Origin: Hellea sp.
GTDB lineage: Bacteria > Pseudomonadota > Alphaproteobacteria > Caulobacterales > Maricaulaceae
Assembly: GCA_014238285.1 (NCBI GenBank)
Contig: JABABK010000024.1
Coordinates: 1 to 46,392 of the forward strand
Reading direction: 5' to 3'
DNA: 46,392 nt
Below are positions 16,910 through 24,612 of this stretch, piece after piece; position 1 is the stretch's first letter, and each line of letters opens with the position of its first letter. The notes under the pieces were generated by a model, which saw only the letters and a list, made by a program, of their open reading frames with translations, was not told the origin of the DNA and made no database searches. The translations under genes were made by a program, and so were the position numbers.

Positions 16910-17446
16910 TTATTTACGCATCCGTATTGGCTTTGCCGGATTTCCACCAACTATTGTTTGATCTGCGACATCCTTGGTGACAATAGCACCAGCGGCAACA
17001 ACCGCGTTCTCACCGATTGTAACACCAGGCAAAACAATAGCAGCCGCCCCAACCCAAGCCCCGCGTTTCACTCGAATTTCCCCGCCAACATGACGATTAA
17101 GCGTGGGATCATCAACATCATGTCCTGACGCGTGAAACCGTGCATTCGGCCCAATACGAACATTATCTTCGATGATAATTTTACGTTTCCCGAAAAAATC
17201 GGAATAAAATTCGACGCCGCGATTAATGCTGACGCCTTTCCCGATTTCCACTAGCCAAGGAAATTTGAAATAGACCCGGTTATCAATCGACGTCCCTCGC
17301 CCAATTTTTCTAACAAGAATCGAAAAGAACCATATCCTCAACGGATAAGGCAATAAGAAACCCACAAAGTGAAATAAATTGATCACGTAAACAAAACTCA
17401 TATTGAGAAAGGTTTTCCGAAATTGGTTGGATTGCAACTCAGACAT
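16910..17446 (-). CDS. Hexapeptide-repeat acyltransferase (WcaF/maltose-acetyltransferase-like)
   Basis: A 178-residue protein with a left-handed beta-helix. The isoleucine-patch repeats are visible as IGKGVSINRGVEF, IIIEDNVRIGPNARF, IRVKRGAWVGAAAIVLPGVTIGENAVVAAGAIVTKDV and the closing IVGGNPAKPIRM. FHASGHDVDD contains the expected catalytic His. It should O- or N-acylate (probably acetylate) a sugar. The N-terminal 45 residues include a hydrophobic stretch, so membrane association is possible. It is the last gene of the minus-strand operon that starts at 23437 and may modify the amino sugar made by the DegT enzyme upstream. Confidence 0.9.
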   Translation of the reverse strand: MSELQSNQFRKTFLNMSFVYVINLFHFVGFLLPYPLRIWFFSILVRKIGRGTSIDNRVYFKFPWLVEIGKGVSINRGVEFYSDFFGKRKIIIEDNVRIGPNARFHASGHDVDDPTLNRHVGGEIRVKRGAWVGAAAIVLPGVTIGENAVVAAGAIVTKDVADQTIVGGNPAKPIRMRK

Positions 17447-17461
17447 TAGGTTTCTATTCCT

Positions 17462-17881
17462 TCATTCCTTTTCTTTACTGAACATAACTCGCTCGATCAC
17501 GAAGAAAGTCAACGCTGCCTTTATGGCAGCCAAGATAAGAATGATAATAAAATCATCCCAATCGATAAGAATTAATTTCAATATAATCAGAAGGCCAAAC
17601 CCCAGCGCGCCGCTGACTCCATAGGAATAAAGGAAGACGAACCATCCTTTAAAATACGGCTTTTCCTTATAATTAAAATAGGAGTTTAGAAGGTACGACA
17701 CCGACACTGCCAATGTAAATTGGATCGGATAAGATAGATACACATTCATATGTAACATCTTTAATAGGATGTAATAAATTCCTATTCCAAACGCTGTCGT
17801 AAAAAGGCCCAAAAACCCAAATTTCAAAAACCGGGAAAATACGGGAGATGATTGGAGTCGGCGATATAGAGACATTAGCAA
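17462..17881 (-). CDS. GtrA-family small flippase (module 3)
   Basis: A 139-residue protein with four membrane helices and the GtrA pattern: FLKFGFLGLFTTAFGIGIYY, then SYPIQFTLAVSVSYLLNSYFNYKE in which the N and F-N-[YK] region is characteristic, and VIERVMFSKE at the end. GtrA-type proteins are thought to flip polyprenyl-phosphate-linked sugars. It lies 13 bases after the GtrB-like gene, the classical gtrA-gtrB pairing, and in an operon with a sulfotransferase and an aminotransferase. Confidence 0.9.
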   Translation of the reverse strand: MLMSLYRRLQSSPVFSRFLKFGFLGLFTTAFGIGIYYILLKMLHMNVYLSYPIQFTLAVSVSYLLNSYFNYKEKPYFKGWFVFLYSYGVSGALGFGLLIILKLILIDWDDFIIILILAAIKAALTFFVIERVMFSKEKE

Positions 17882-17894
17882 ATCAGCATATTCT

Positions 17895-18869
17895 TTAATC
17901 GCTTATTTCCAGTGAGTTCAACGGATCCGCGTGGCTAGCTTGGCCAGCTTTTTGTCCATAAATACTTTCAATGAAATACAAAGGACGACGCTTAGTTTCA
18001 TAATACATACGCCACATATACTCCCCCATCACGCCCATCATTCCCATCATCGTACCTGTCGTTATCAACAAAATGGAAATTATAGACGTCCACCCATTTA
18101 CCGACGGGTCCACAACAAAGAATCTCACCATCATAACAATGGCAGTCAGTATACCCAAAATCGTGAACAGAAATCCAATTACGGCGGCTATTCTAAGCGG
18201 CCAAACCGCAGTTGCCAAAATTTGACTTAGGGAAATATCTAGTCGTTTTAGAAAGCTATATTGTGATTTCCCGTGGATTCGCTTTTGCTTTTCATAGGTA
18301 ATTGTACTGACTTTAAAACCTATGGAGAGCAAATCGGTCTGGTTACGACGAACAACATCATTAAATGACATAAAGGCTTTGAAAGCACGTTTATTGACCC
18401 CCCAAAAATCAAACCCTTTGGTCGGATAAGACGGGACAGAAATACGAATGAGTTTATAGTGAAACCCGGACGTCAATCTTTTGAAAAAGGTTTCTTTTAC
18501 TTTTTCACGGGCCGCTAAAACAATGTCGTTATCATCTCTGATCTTATCGACGATTTGTTCTATTATTTCCGGCGGATCCTGAAGGTCTGCCGACATGTTT
18601 ACGATGACATCACCTGACGCATATTGGAACGCCGCATTATTGGCCGCGTGTTGTCCGAAATTTCGTGACAAATTAATAACAGTAATGTTTTCATCACTGT
18701 CGCTAAGGCTTTTCAAAATCTCTAAAGATTCATCGTCACTACCATCATTTGCAAAAATGATTTCATAGGTAGCATCAGGAATTCTTGCTATTGTAGCCAC
18801 AACACGTTGGTGGAGTTCCCTCAACGAGCCAGCATTTCGATAAACGGGTATGACGACTGATATTAACAT
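17895..18869 (-). CDS. Polyprenyl-phosphate sugar synthase, GT2 (GtrB-like, module 3)
   Basis: A 324-residue GT2 enzyme: LISVVIPVYRNAGSL, FANDGSDDES, NLSRNFGQHAANNAA and SADLQDPPE (93-101) are GtrB-type motifs, and KRIHGKSQYSFLKRL precedes two C-terminal helices. The first residue of the metal motif is Ser instead of Asp (SAD rather than DAD), a variant I recall from other active-looking family members, so I do not call it dead. The start overlaps the upstream sulfotransferase stop by seven bases, and a GtrA-like flippase follows. It should load a sugar on polyprenyl phosphate. Confidence 0.93.
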   Translation of the reverse strand: MLISVVIPVYRNAGSLRELHQRVVATIARIPDATYEIIFANDGSDDESLEILKSLSDSDENITVINLSRNFGQHAANNAAFQYASGDVIVNMSADLQDPPEIIEQIVDKIRDDNDIVLAAREKVKETFFKRLTSGFHYKLIRISVPSYPTKGFDFWGVNKRAFKAFMSFNDVVRRNQTDLLSIGFKVSTITYEKQKRIHGKSQYSFLKRLDISLSQILATAVWPLRIAAVIGFLFTILGILTAIVMMVRFFVVDPSVNGWTSIISILLITTGTMMGMMGVMGEYMWRMYYETKRRPLYFIESIYGQKAGQASHADPLNSLEISD

Positions 18870-19747
18870 TGCTGTCCCTGTTTCATAAGAGAATAATTAT
18901 AAGTCTCTAACATATCACTTGCCACCGCTTCAAAGCGTTCAATGTCACTTTTGGGCAACTGCAAATACTTCCCCACGGCACTATTGTCAATTTCGCTAAA
19001 AGTTCTACCTTTCCAAGCTTTAAACTCATCAGGTTCGAGGTCCTTGTTACGGTTCAAAATGTAAAACTCTAACATTTCGGACTGATAGGGCACATTCAGA
19101 AATTCACACACAGACTGCAACGTCTCTGCGGACCGCTCAACGAGGTCTTCATAACGAATTTCGAACTTTTGACTGACGGGTAAATGAGCGAAATCGCCCC
19201 GCACAGCTTTGACATTACTTCTCCATTGAGCCGCAATTTTTTCAATTTCACTCGGTAAATTCGGGCGATAATTTGATGCGCTTTCAATTTGATTCATCGA
19301 CATATATGATGTTGCTACATCGCGGCCATCACGGATGATATGTATGAATTTCGCGTCGGGATACAAACCGTATAACTCGGTTACATGGTTGATATGAAAA
19401 TTATTCTTATCCCCTAAATATTGGGAGCTTTGCTGCCCGTTTAGCTCAGAATGATACCGATATATTACCGTGCACAATTCTGCATAAGTTGCGGGACGTT
19501 GAGATCGTATGACTTGCTTAAGACCATCTGGATCTAAATTCCAAAACTCTACTTTTTTAGATTTAAAAAAATCGGCGACAAAAGAGTCTATTCGAATGTC
19601 ATTATCAGAGGCCTCCCAATTGCCGTATTTATCCTGCCACCACAACATGAACCCGCATTCTGGCGGAATGTGGATATCATGATGGGACGTTAAAAGCAGA
19701 CGAAACAGTGATGTCCCGCTGCGAGGATTACCGATAATAAACAACAT
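18863..19747 (-). CDS. Sulfotransferase family protein (module 3)
   Basis: A 294-residue sulfotransferase-domain protein. LFIIGNPRSGTSLFRLLL at the N-terminus is a textbook PAPS 5'-phosphosulfate loop, and FIHIIRDGRDVATSYMSM is an equally clear 3'-phosphate-binding motif. QKFEIRYEDLVERSAET resembles the substrate-domain helix of PF13469/PF00685 proteins. ATG 19747 lies two bases beyond the upstream aminotransferase stop; GTG 19750 is an alternative. Its end overlaps the GtrB-like gene by seven bases. Of the four sulfotransferase-like proteins here it has the most canonical motifs. Confidence 0.92.
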   Translation of the reverse strand: MLFIIGNPRSGTSLFRLLLTSHHDIHIPPECGFMLWWQDKYGNWEASDNDIRIDSFVADFFKSKKVEFWNLDPDGLKQVIRSQRPATYAELCTVIYRYHSELNGQQSSQYLGDKNNFHINHVTELYGLYPDAKFIHIIRDGRDVATSYMSMNQIESASNYRPNLPSEIEKIAAQWRSNVKAVRGDFAHLPVSQKFEIRYEDLVERSAETLQSVCEFLNVPYQSEMLEFYILNRNKDLEPDEFKAWKGRTFSEIDNSAVGKYLQLPKSDIERFEAVASDMLETYNYSLMKQGQQC

Positions 19748-19749
19748 CA

Positions 19750-20826
19750 CTAAATGGCTCTTAGAACAAGGTCGCAAATTCTGTTTATATCTTTGTCTTC
19801 AAGATTATGGAACAAGGGTAAACACAGAATACGTTCAGCAATACTCTCGGCGTGAGGTGTTGGCATATATTCTACATAATCCAGTTTATTGAGGCTGGGA
19901 TAGAAATAGCGTCGAGGCTGAATTTGATTTTCTTTAAGTAGGCTCTGCACGTTCAGCAAAACACTTTCTGAAGTGAAAACAACGGGGAAATAGGAATAAT
20001 TATATTTAGCCTTCGGATGGATCGCCTGGAACTGTAAATTGTTGTTACCCTTAAGCAGAGTTTCATAAAGCTGATATTGTGCTTTTCGCTTCGCCAGAAT
20101 GACGTCCATAAACTGAAGATTACTTAATCCCATAGCCGCGTGAAATTCGCTGTTCTTACCATTAATGCCTATGGACGAAAAAACCTCCGGTCCGTCATGT
20201 CCGAAATTCTTCATAAGGTTCACGGAATTTCGGACTTCCAAGTCCGGAGAAAAGATAAACCCTCCTTCTACGGTGTGGAATATTTTAGTCGCATGAGTAC
20301 TTAACGTACTGACATCGCCATACTCAAATATAGAAACATCATCATAATCGACACCAAAACAATGAGCCGCATCGTAAATAATTTTTAGGTCATGGTGCTT
20401 TGCAATATCCGCCACTTTTTCGACTTCAATAGGATTGCCAAACACGTGAGTTGCCAAAATAGCTTGAGTCTTTGGAGTTATTGCCGCTTCGATACTATCC
20501 GGATCTATATTAAAAGAATTTGGATCTATGTCAGCAAACCGGAGTGAACATCCTTCCCATGCCGGCGCACTTGTTGTCGCCACATAAGAAAAAGGTGTCG
20601 TAATAATTTCACCCGTTATGCCCAATGCCTTAATGGCAATCTGAATGGCGATCGTACCATTGGTTACAAATGATATATTAGACGTTTCTAGGCGGCCCTG
20701 AACATCAGATTCCAACCTGTTTAATAACGGGCCGCTATTGGTAAGCCAGTTGTTTTCCCAAATCGTATCAAGAAAGCTATCATGAACTTTTCTTGGCGGC
20801 AGAAACGGTTTAGTGACAGGTATCAT
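19750..20826 (-). CDS. DegT/DnrJ/EryC1-family sugar aminotransferase, VioA/FdtB-like
   Basis: A 358-residue PLP-dependent aminotransferase. IPVTKPFLPPR at the N-terminus, TPFSYVATTSAPAW, YDAAHCFGV with the PLP-binding Asp, and Lys181 in STHATKIFHTVEGG identify the DegT family. The 'HATK.FHT.EGG' version is the one I associate with dTDP-4-keto or dTDP-3-keto-6-deoxysugar transaminases such as VioA and FdtB. It should therefore make a second amino-dideoxysugar different from that of the WecE-like enzyme. It sits between a methyltransferase and a sulfotransferase in the same operon. Confidence 0.9.
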   Translation of the reverse strand: MIPVTKPFLPPRKVHDSFLDTIWENNWLTNSGPLLNRLESDVQGRLETSNISFVTNGTIAIQIAIKALGITGEIITTPFSYVATTSAPAWEGCSLRFADIDPNSFNIDPDSIEAAITPKTQAILATHVFGNPIEVEKVADIAKHHDLKIIYDAAHCFGVDYDDVSIFEYGDVSTLSTHATKIFHTVEGGFIFSPDLEVRNSVNLMKNFGHDGPEVFSSIGINGKNSEFHAAMGLSNLQFMDVILAKRKAQYQLYETLLKGNNNLQFQAIHPKAKYNYSYFPVVFTSESVLLNVQSLLKENQIQPRRYFYPSLNKLDYVEYMPTPHAESIAERILCLPLFHNLEDKDINRICDLVLRAI

Positions 20827-20888
20827 ACAGCGAACCTAAATGCATAAAAAGTAAATCAAATGATAGCAGCATTCTTAAACAAGCCTGC

Positions 20889-21665
20889 CTATCTTTTCTC
20901 TAAAATAACGGTTAGATTTAATCCAACGGGCGGCGTAATGATTTTTTCTAATCGTTTCTGAAAAGGAATGAGATATTTATCATAGAACATGCCTTGATTA
21001 CTAAAAACCTTGTTCCCTTCTTCACTTTTCAACTTAACTTTTCGCAGTTTGAAGAAAAATAATGAACCAAAAATACCAATAAAATCGCTGTACCACATCC
21101 GGTTTATCTTAAATTTATCGCTATTTATCGCGCTTCTCGCTATTTTTTTTGTGTATCGGCGATAGTGCCCGACTAATTCATCATGGACTGAAAACAAGAA
21201 TGGTAATGCGGGAACTTGGATTAATATTTTTCCGTTGGGTTTTAAAAGCTTATAAGCATGATCAAGAGCAGCTCGATCATCTTCAATATGCTCCAAAACA
21301 TGAATAAAAAGAATAGTATCAAAAGTACCCGCCCCTTGAGGCGTTATGTCAAAAAGATCTTTATTTTGAAAATCTACATTGCCGGAAAACTCGTAATCGC
21401 CTTTTTCCGTATAGGCTTCCATTAAAACCTGCGACGGCTCAATAGATAGCAGCCTAGAAAGGTCTTCCGCATTTTCAACAATTAGCTTTGTAAAACTTCT
21501 TGAAGCGCCACTTCCTACTTCAAGAATTTCTTTACCAATGTAATTGCCCACTAAATCATATTGGTATTGACGGTAGTTTTTTAATTGACCAATGGAAACA
21601 TCTCCATGGCCCCAATCCATACCGTGCCCATATTTATCAACAGCAGTCATATCAACGATCGTCAC
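20889..21665 (-). CDS. SAM-dependent class I methyltransferase
   Basis: A 258-residue protein with the Rossmann methyltransferase order: EILEVGSGASRSFTKLI is motif I, LLSIEPSQ ends the second strand, TILFIHVLEHIEDDRAAL is motif II with the family's H-x-LEHI, and LLKPNGKILIQVPALPF is motif III. HDELVGHYRRY is common in Methyltransf_11/23 proteins from polysaccharide clusters. The substrate is unknown; a sugar hydroxyl is likely from context. It precedes the VioA/FdtB-like aminotransferase by 62 bases on the same strand. Confidence 0.85.
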   Translation of the reverse strand: MTIVDMTAVDKYGHGMDWGHGDVSIGQLKNYRQYQYDLVGNYIGKEILEVGSGASRSFTKLIVENAEDLSRLLSIEPSQVLMEAYTEKGDYEFSGNVDFQNKDLFDITPQGAGTFDTILFIHVLEHIEDDRAALDHAYKLLKPNGKILIQVPALPFLFSVHDELVGHYRRYTKKIARSAINSDKFKINRMWYSDFIGIFGSLFFFKLRKVKLKSEEGNKVFSNQGMFYDKYLIPFQKRLEKIITPPVGLNLTVILEKR

Positions 21666-21769
21666 CTTAATTTACTTAGTGTGATTAAACCTCGAATAGA
21701 GTTTCAAGGGTTTCTTGGGCTCTCTATAGAGAAATAATGAGTACCTCAACGATTTTTTTCAAGCCAAAA

Positions 21770-23437
21770 TCAATTGCGCGAAACGTTTGATGTTTTCAAC
21801 TTAGTAGAAATTCTATTTCCAACCTTCAGCCTTATTCCAGACTCACAAGATTTATCTTCCGTCAAAAACACATATCCGTTATACGATCGATTGAAACGCT
21901 TCTGTTCTGCTGGAGTTAAATATTGAGAATTTCGTTTTTTCAGCCTATTGATGTGAAACTGACGAGGAATAAACCCGCGAGAATTCCCACCGTCCCCCAC
22001 CCATATTTCAACGGTCTCTGTTTCGGAAATTTTTAAAATCACTTCCACATTGCAGTAATCTTCTGTAATATCAAAAATATACCAAAAATCTTCCAAGCTT
22101 TCAGTGGCGATACCATTAGAATTATGCAAGATCGGGTATGAAGGGAAGTAGTTGGTATAGATGCCGATATTATTTGCCGATTTCATAATTTTAACTTCCG
22201 TGGATAACTCTTCGCTAACCGTCAGCCGTTGAACCCAAGAATATTCTTTGTTCTCAATTGACTTGCGCCCTTTTTTAATTGTGTAAAAATATTTTGGGAG
22301 GAACGCTGCAATAAAAATGATCGCAATAACGACGTTCAGATGCTTTTTTGCATTCGTGATTGCGAATAAATATATGCCAACCCATGCCATTAACGCATAC
22401 ATGAGGTAGCGTGGCGGGACGAGATCTGTCGTGCTAGCACAATTATCATTTACGAACGCGGAAATCGGGCCCGGCATAAGACAGAAAAATACAAACGCCA
22501 AGGAAATTGCGGCAGGAGCGGTAAATGCCTTTCTCTTGGCATAGACCGTGGCTAAAATGGAAAAAAGTACGCTTAATGCGATGGTCACACCGACAACTGG
22601 TAAGTGACGCGCTATAGATTTTCCATTTTCCAGTCCAAGAACTGGCATTGACAAGAATTGTCCTTCATATGCGACCAGGGAGGGCAAACATTTGATGATA
22701 CTCCCAAGGCTTCGACTTTCTTCAAGACGCGCAAGATCGTTCTGCGAAAGAACTAAATACCAATACATGAATGCCGTAATCATAAACATACAAATCCAAA
22801 GCAGGCGTTTTTTCATTGAATTATTTGGAGCAATTAAGAACAATGGAAATGCGGCGAGAAAAACAAATATGCCTGGAGAATGCGTAAAGCTAGCAACAAA
22901 TGCTATAAATCCTGCTAGGATTATTTTGTCCTTAGAGAGACAGTAAAATACGAGAGGAGCGTAAATTAATAAAAACGGAAACCCCGTCATTGGACCGACC
23001 CAAAAACCAACGAAATCTATTGCAAACAATATTATAGCTAATGGTAAAACGAAGAAAAAGCTTAAGCCGAAAATTCGTTTTGCTATGAACAGAAATGCTA
23101 CAAGCATTAACGAACCAAACATTATTAAGAATTTAAAATTAACTTCGCCAGTCGTCAAATAATACAAATATGCTACAACACGCCCAGTAAATTTCGTATG
23201 GGGATAATTAGTCTCTGAAAAAAAGTATGCAATACGTTCAATTAAGCTATCTGAATCAAGAAACCTTTGTTGAAAGTGCAACAAGTACATCCTCGCATCA
23301 TCCAGTGCAAAAGGCCTATTCCCAGAATACATATATTGATGAACTAAAAAATTCCCGATCAATGCAATCAACACAATGAAACTGATTTTATTCAACCACG
23401 AACGATCATCGCTAAAATATTGGAACTTTTCTAGCAT
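21770..23437 (-). CDS. Multi-pass membrane protein, probable GT-C glycosyltransferase (module 3)
   Basis: A 555-residue membrane protein without a recognised name, encoded in the most AT-rich stretch of the window. After helix 1 (about 17-35) the first periplasmic loop carries ALDDARMYLLHFQQRF and NYPHTKFTGRVVAYLYY, then about ten helices follow and a soluble C-terminal domain of about 150 residues with SYNGYVFLTEDKSC at its end. The tandem Asp early in loop 1 fits a GT-C catalytic residue. The C-terminal domain resembles in kind, not obviously in sequence, those of the proteins at 8038 and 15110. It is the first gene of the module 3 operon. Confidence 0.6.
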   Translation of the reverse strand: MLEKFQYFSDDRSWLNKISFIVLIALIGNFLVHQYMYSGNRPFALDDARMYLLHFQQRFLDSDSLIERIAYFFSETNYPHTKFTGRVVAYLYYLTTGEVNFKFLIMFGSLMLVAFLFIAKRIFGLSFFFVLPLAIILFAIDFVGFWVGPMTGFPFLLIYAPLVFYCLSKDKIILAGFIAFVASFTHSPGIFVFLAAFPLFLIAPNNSMKKRLLWICMFMITAFMYWYLVLSQNDLARLEESRSLGSIIKCLPSLVAYEGQFLSMPVLGLENGKSIARHLPVVGVTIALSVLFSILATVYAKRKAFTAPAAISLAFVFFCLMPGPISAFVNDNCASTTDLVPPRYLMYALMAWVGIYLFAITNAKKHLNVVIAIIFIAAFLPKYFYTIKKGRKSIENKEYSWVQRLTVSEELSTEVKIMKSANNIGIYTNYFPSYPILHNSNGIATESLEDFWYIFDITEDYCNVEVILKISETETVEIWVGDGGNSRGFIPRQFHINRLKKRNSQYLTPAEQKRFNRSYNGYVFLTEDKSCESGIRLKVGNRISTKLKTSNVSRN

Positions 23438-23565
23438 AAAATCAACCTTGCGTTTTAAATAAAGTCTCTGATGGGAAAAATATGACGGCTATCTTAAAAC
23501 TCAGTATATTTCAACTCAATTTACAAGAAGCCTGAGCCTCTAAGCCCAGCCATCGCTGACCTATT

Positions 23566-24108
23566 TCATACTTGGCCGAATTGAAATTTAATTACAGTGT
23601 ACAAATTATAGGTAATCGGGTTAAATATAAGAGATAACCCCAAAAACAACATGCCTAAAGCAGTACTCAATTTCGTCTTTTGAAGCCCCGTAGCATCGCC
23701 GCCGTCTGCTCTCCAATGAATTACTTGCGCAGCCAAACGTGCTGGCAGCCGCTTCTTTTCACCAAATGCATCATACGCATAATAAAGGAAAGCTAGAATA
23801 AGGCCGATGAAAACAATATTAGAAACAATCAATTTCCAATACTCCATCAAACCTGCGCCATCCGGACCAACACTCAGGTGATAAAATACACTATCGTCAA
23901 CGCCAGTATCTGCGAAAAAGTTTGAGGTAAAATAAACGCCAAGACCAACAAAAGACAAACCCATTATCACAAGTATTAAAATTTTAGCCCAACGATTTAG
24001 CTTTGCTTTCATGAAGCATCTTAAGCTTGCGACTAAGAAGGCCGTAAAGAGAACCATTTTCCCAAGCGTCGTCAACAAAAATGCTTTTGCGACGTCTTTT
24101 GGCCCCAT
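23566..24108 (-). CDS. Free-standing OpgB/MdoB-like membrane domain (no catalytic domain)
   Basis: A 180-residue protein with four or five membrane helices. The segment SNFFADTGVDDSVFYHL with a following GAGLMEYWK matches, from memory, the E. coli OpgB membrane domain (SDYFTGDGINDAVLYTL then GAGVSKY). OpgB transfers phosphoglycerol from phosphatidylglycerol to periplasmic glucans, releasing diacylglycerol. The alkaline-phosphatase-like catalytic domain that normally follows is missing: the frame ends cleanly at TGA 23566, and nothing downstream resembles it. The gene lies six bases after dgkA, whose enzyme recycles diacylglycerol, which supports the assignment. It may be a remnant or work with a catalytic partner encoded elsewhere. 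Confidence 0.6.
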   Translation of the reverse strand: MGPKDVAKAFLLTTLGKMVLFTAFLVASLRCFMKAKLNRWAKILILVIMGLSFVGLGVYFTSNFFADTGVDDSVFYHLSVGPDGAGLMEYWKLIVSNIVFIGLILAFLYYAYDAFGEKKRLPARLAAQVIHWRADGGDATGLQKTKLSTALGMLFLGLSLIFNPITYNLYTVIKFQFGQV

Positions 24109-24114
24109 GGAAAT

Positions 24115-24459
24115 TTATATGTAACCGACATATAAAGCGCATGTCATCAATAAACACATGACAGCGAAAGAGCCCAAATCCTTAGCCCGTTTACCCGTAT
24201 CTGATTTTTCAGGCGTAATCCGGTCTATTATGACTTCAACGGCTGTATTGAGAGCTTCCACAGCGATAAGAACAAGAAAGAGGATTGTTCCAATCAAATA
24301 ATTTTCCAATGGTGCCTTAATAACAAAGAGCAGAACCAGAAACCAAAAATATGCATAAACTTCAACACGCGCAGCAAATTCGCTTGAAATCAAAAACCTC
24401 AACCCATCAATAGAATATGATGTGGCATTCTTGATTTGCCGAAACAATTTCAAAACCAT
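24115..24459 (-). CDS. dgkA: Diacylglycerol kinase (DgkA)
   Basis: A 114-residue integral membrane kinase that phosphorylates diacylglycerol to phosphatidic acid. SIDGLRFLISSEFAARVEVY has the family's conserved Glu/Arg, and VEALNTAVEVIIDR (67-80) carries the paired glutamates that correspond to the E. coli EILNSAIEAVVDR motif. KSDTGKRAKDLGSFAV is the characteristic A/D-K-D-x-GS/A stretch. Three helices and length are normal. Its usual job is to recycle diacylglycerol made by phosphoglycerol transferases, consistent with the OpgB-like gene six bases downstream. The leader contains interleaved inverted repeats covering its Shine-Dalgarno sequence. Confidence 0.95.
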   Translation of the reverse strand: MVLKLFRQIKNATSYSIDGLRFLISSEFAARVEVYAYFWFLVLLFVIKAPLENYLIGTILFLVLIAVEALNTAVEVIIDRITPEKSDTGKRAKDLGSFAVMCLLMTCALYVGYI

Positions 24460-24500
24460 GAGGAACTTCCTGATCGGTCTCTATATGAAGTTCATGATCA
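24460..24500 (-). promoter_or_regulatory. Possible SD-sequestering leader of dgkA
   Basis: On the minus strand, in order, are TGATC (24500-24496), GAACTTC (24493-24487), GATCA (24475-24471) and GAAGTTC (24469-24463), then the ATG at 24459. The first pairs with the third and the second with the fourth, and the fourth overlaps the AGGAAG ribosome-binding site. The two pairings interleave, so they would be mutually exclusive or form a pseudoknot. The stems are only five and seven base pairs, so chance is possible. Confidence 0.3.
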
Positions 24501-24612
24501 CAGTCATAAACCAATTCATCTACGTTCGTGCGTTCTTGTGGAAACACAGCACAAAGTCAATGATACAGGAAAGACATTTACCAGCCATTAAACTGATCAA
24601 TTCTAAGCAAGG

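Noticed and set aside
18567-18593. The GtrB-like protein of module 3 has SADLQDPP where the others have DADLQDPP or DDDLQNPP, suggesting a dead enzyme.
   Set aside because: I recall Ser at this position in other GT2 polyprenyl-phosphate sugar synthases, and all remaining motifs and both membrane helices are intact.
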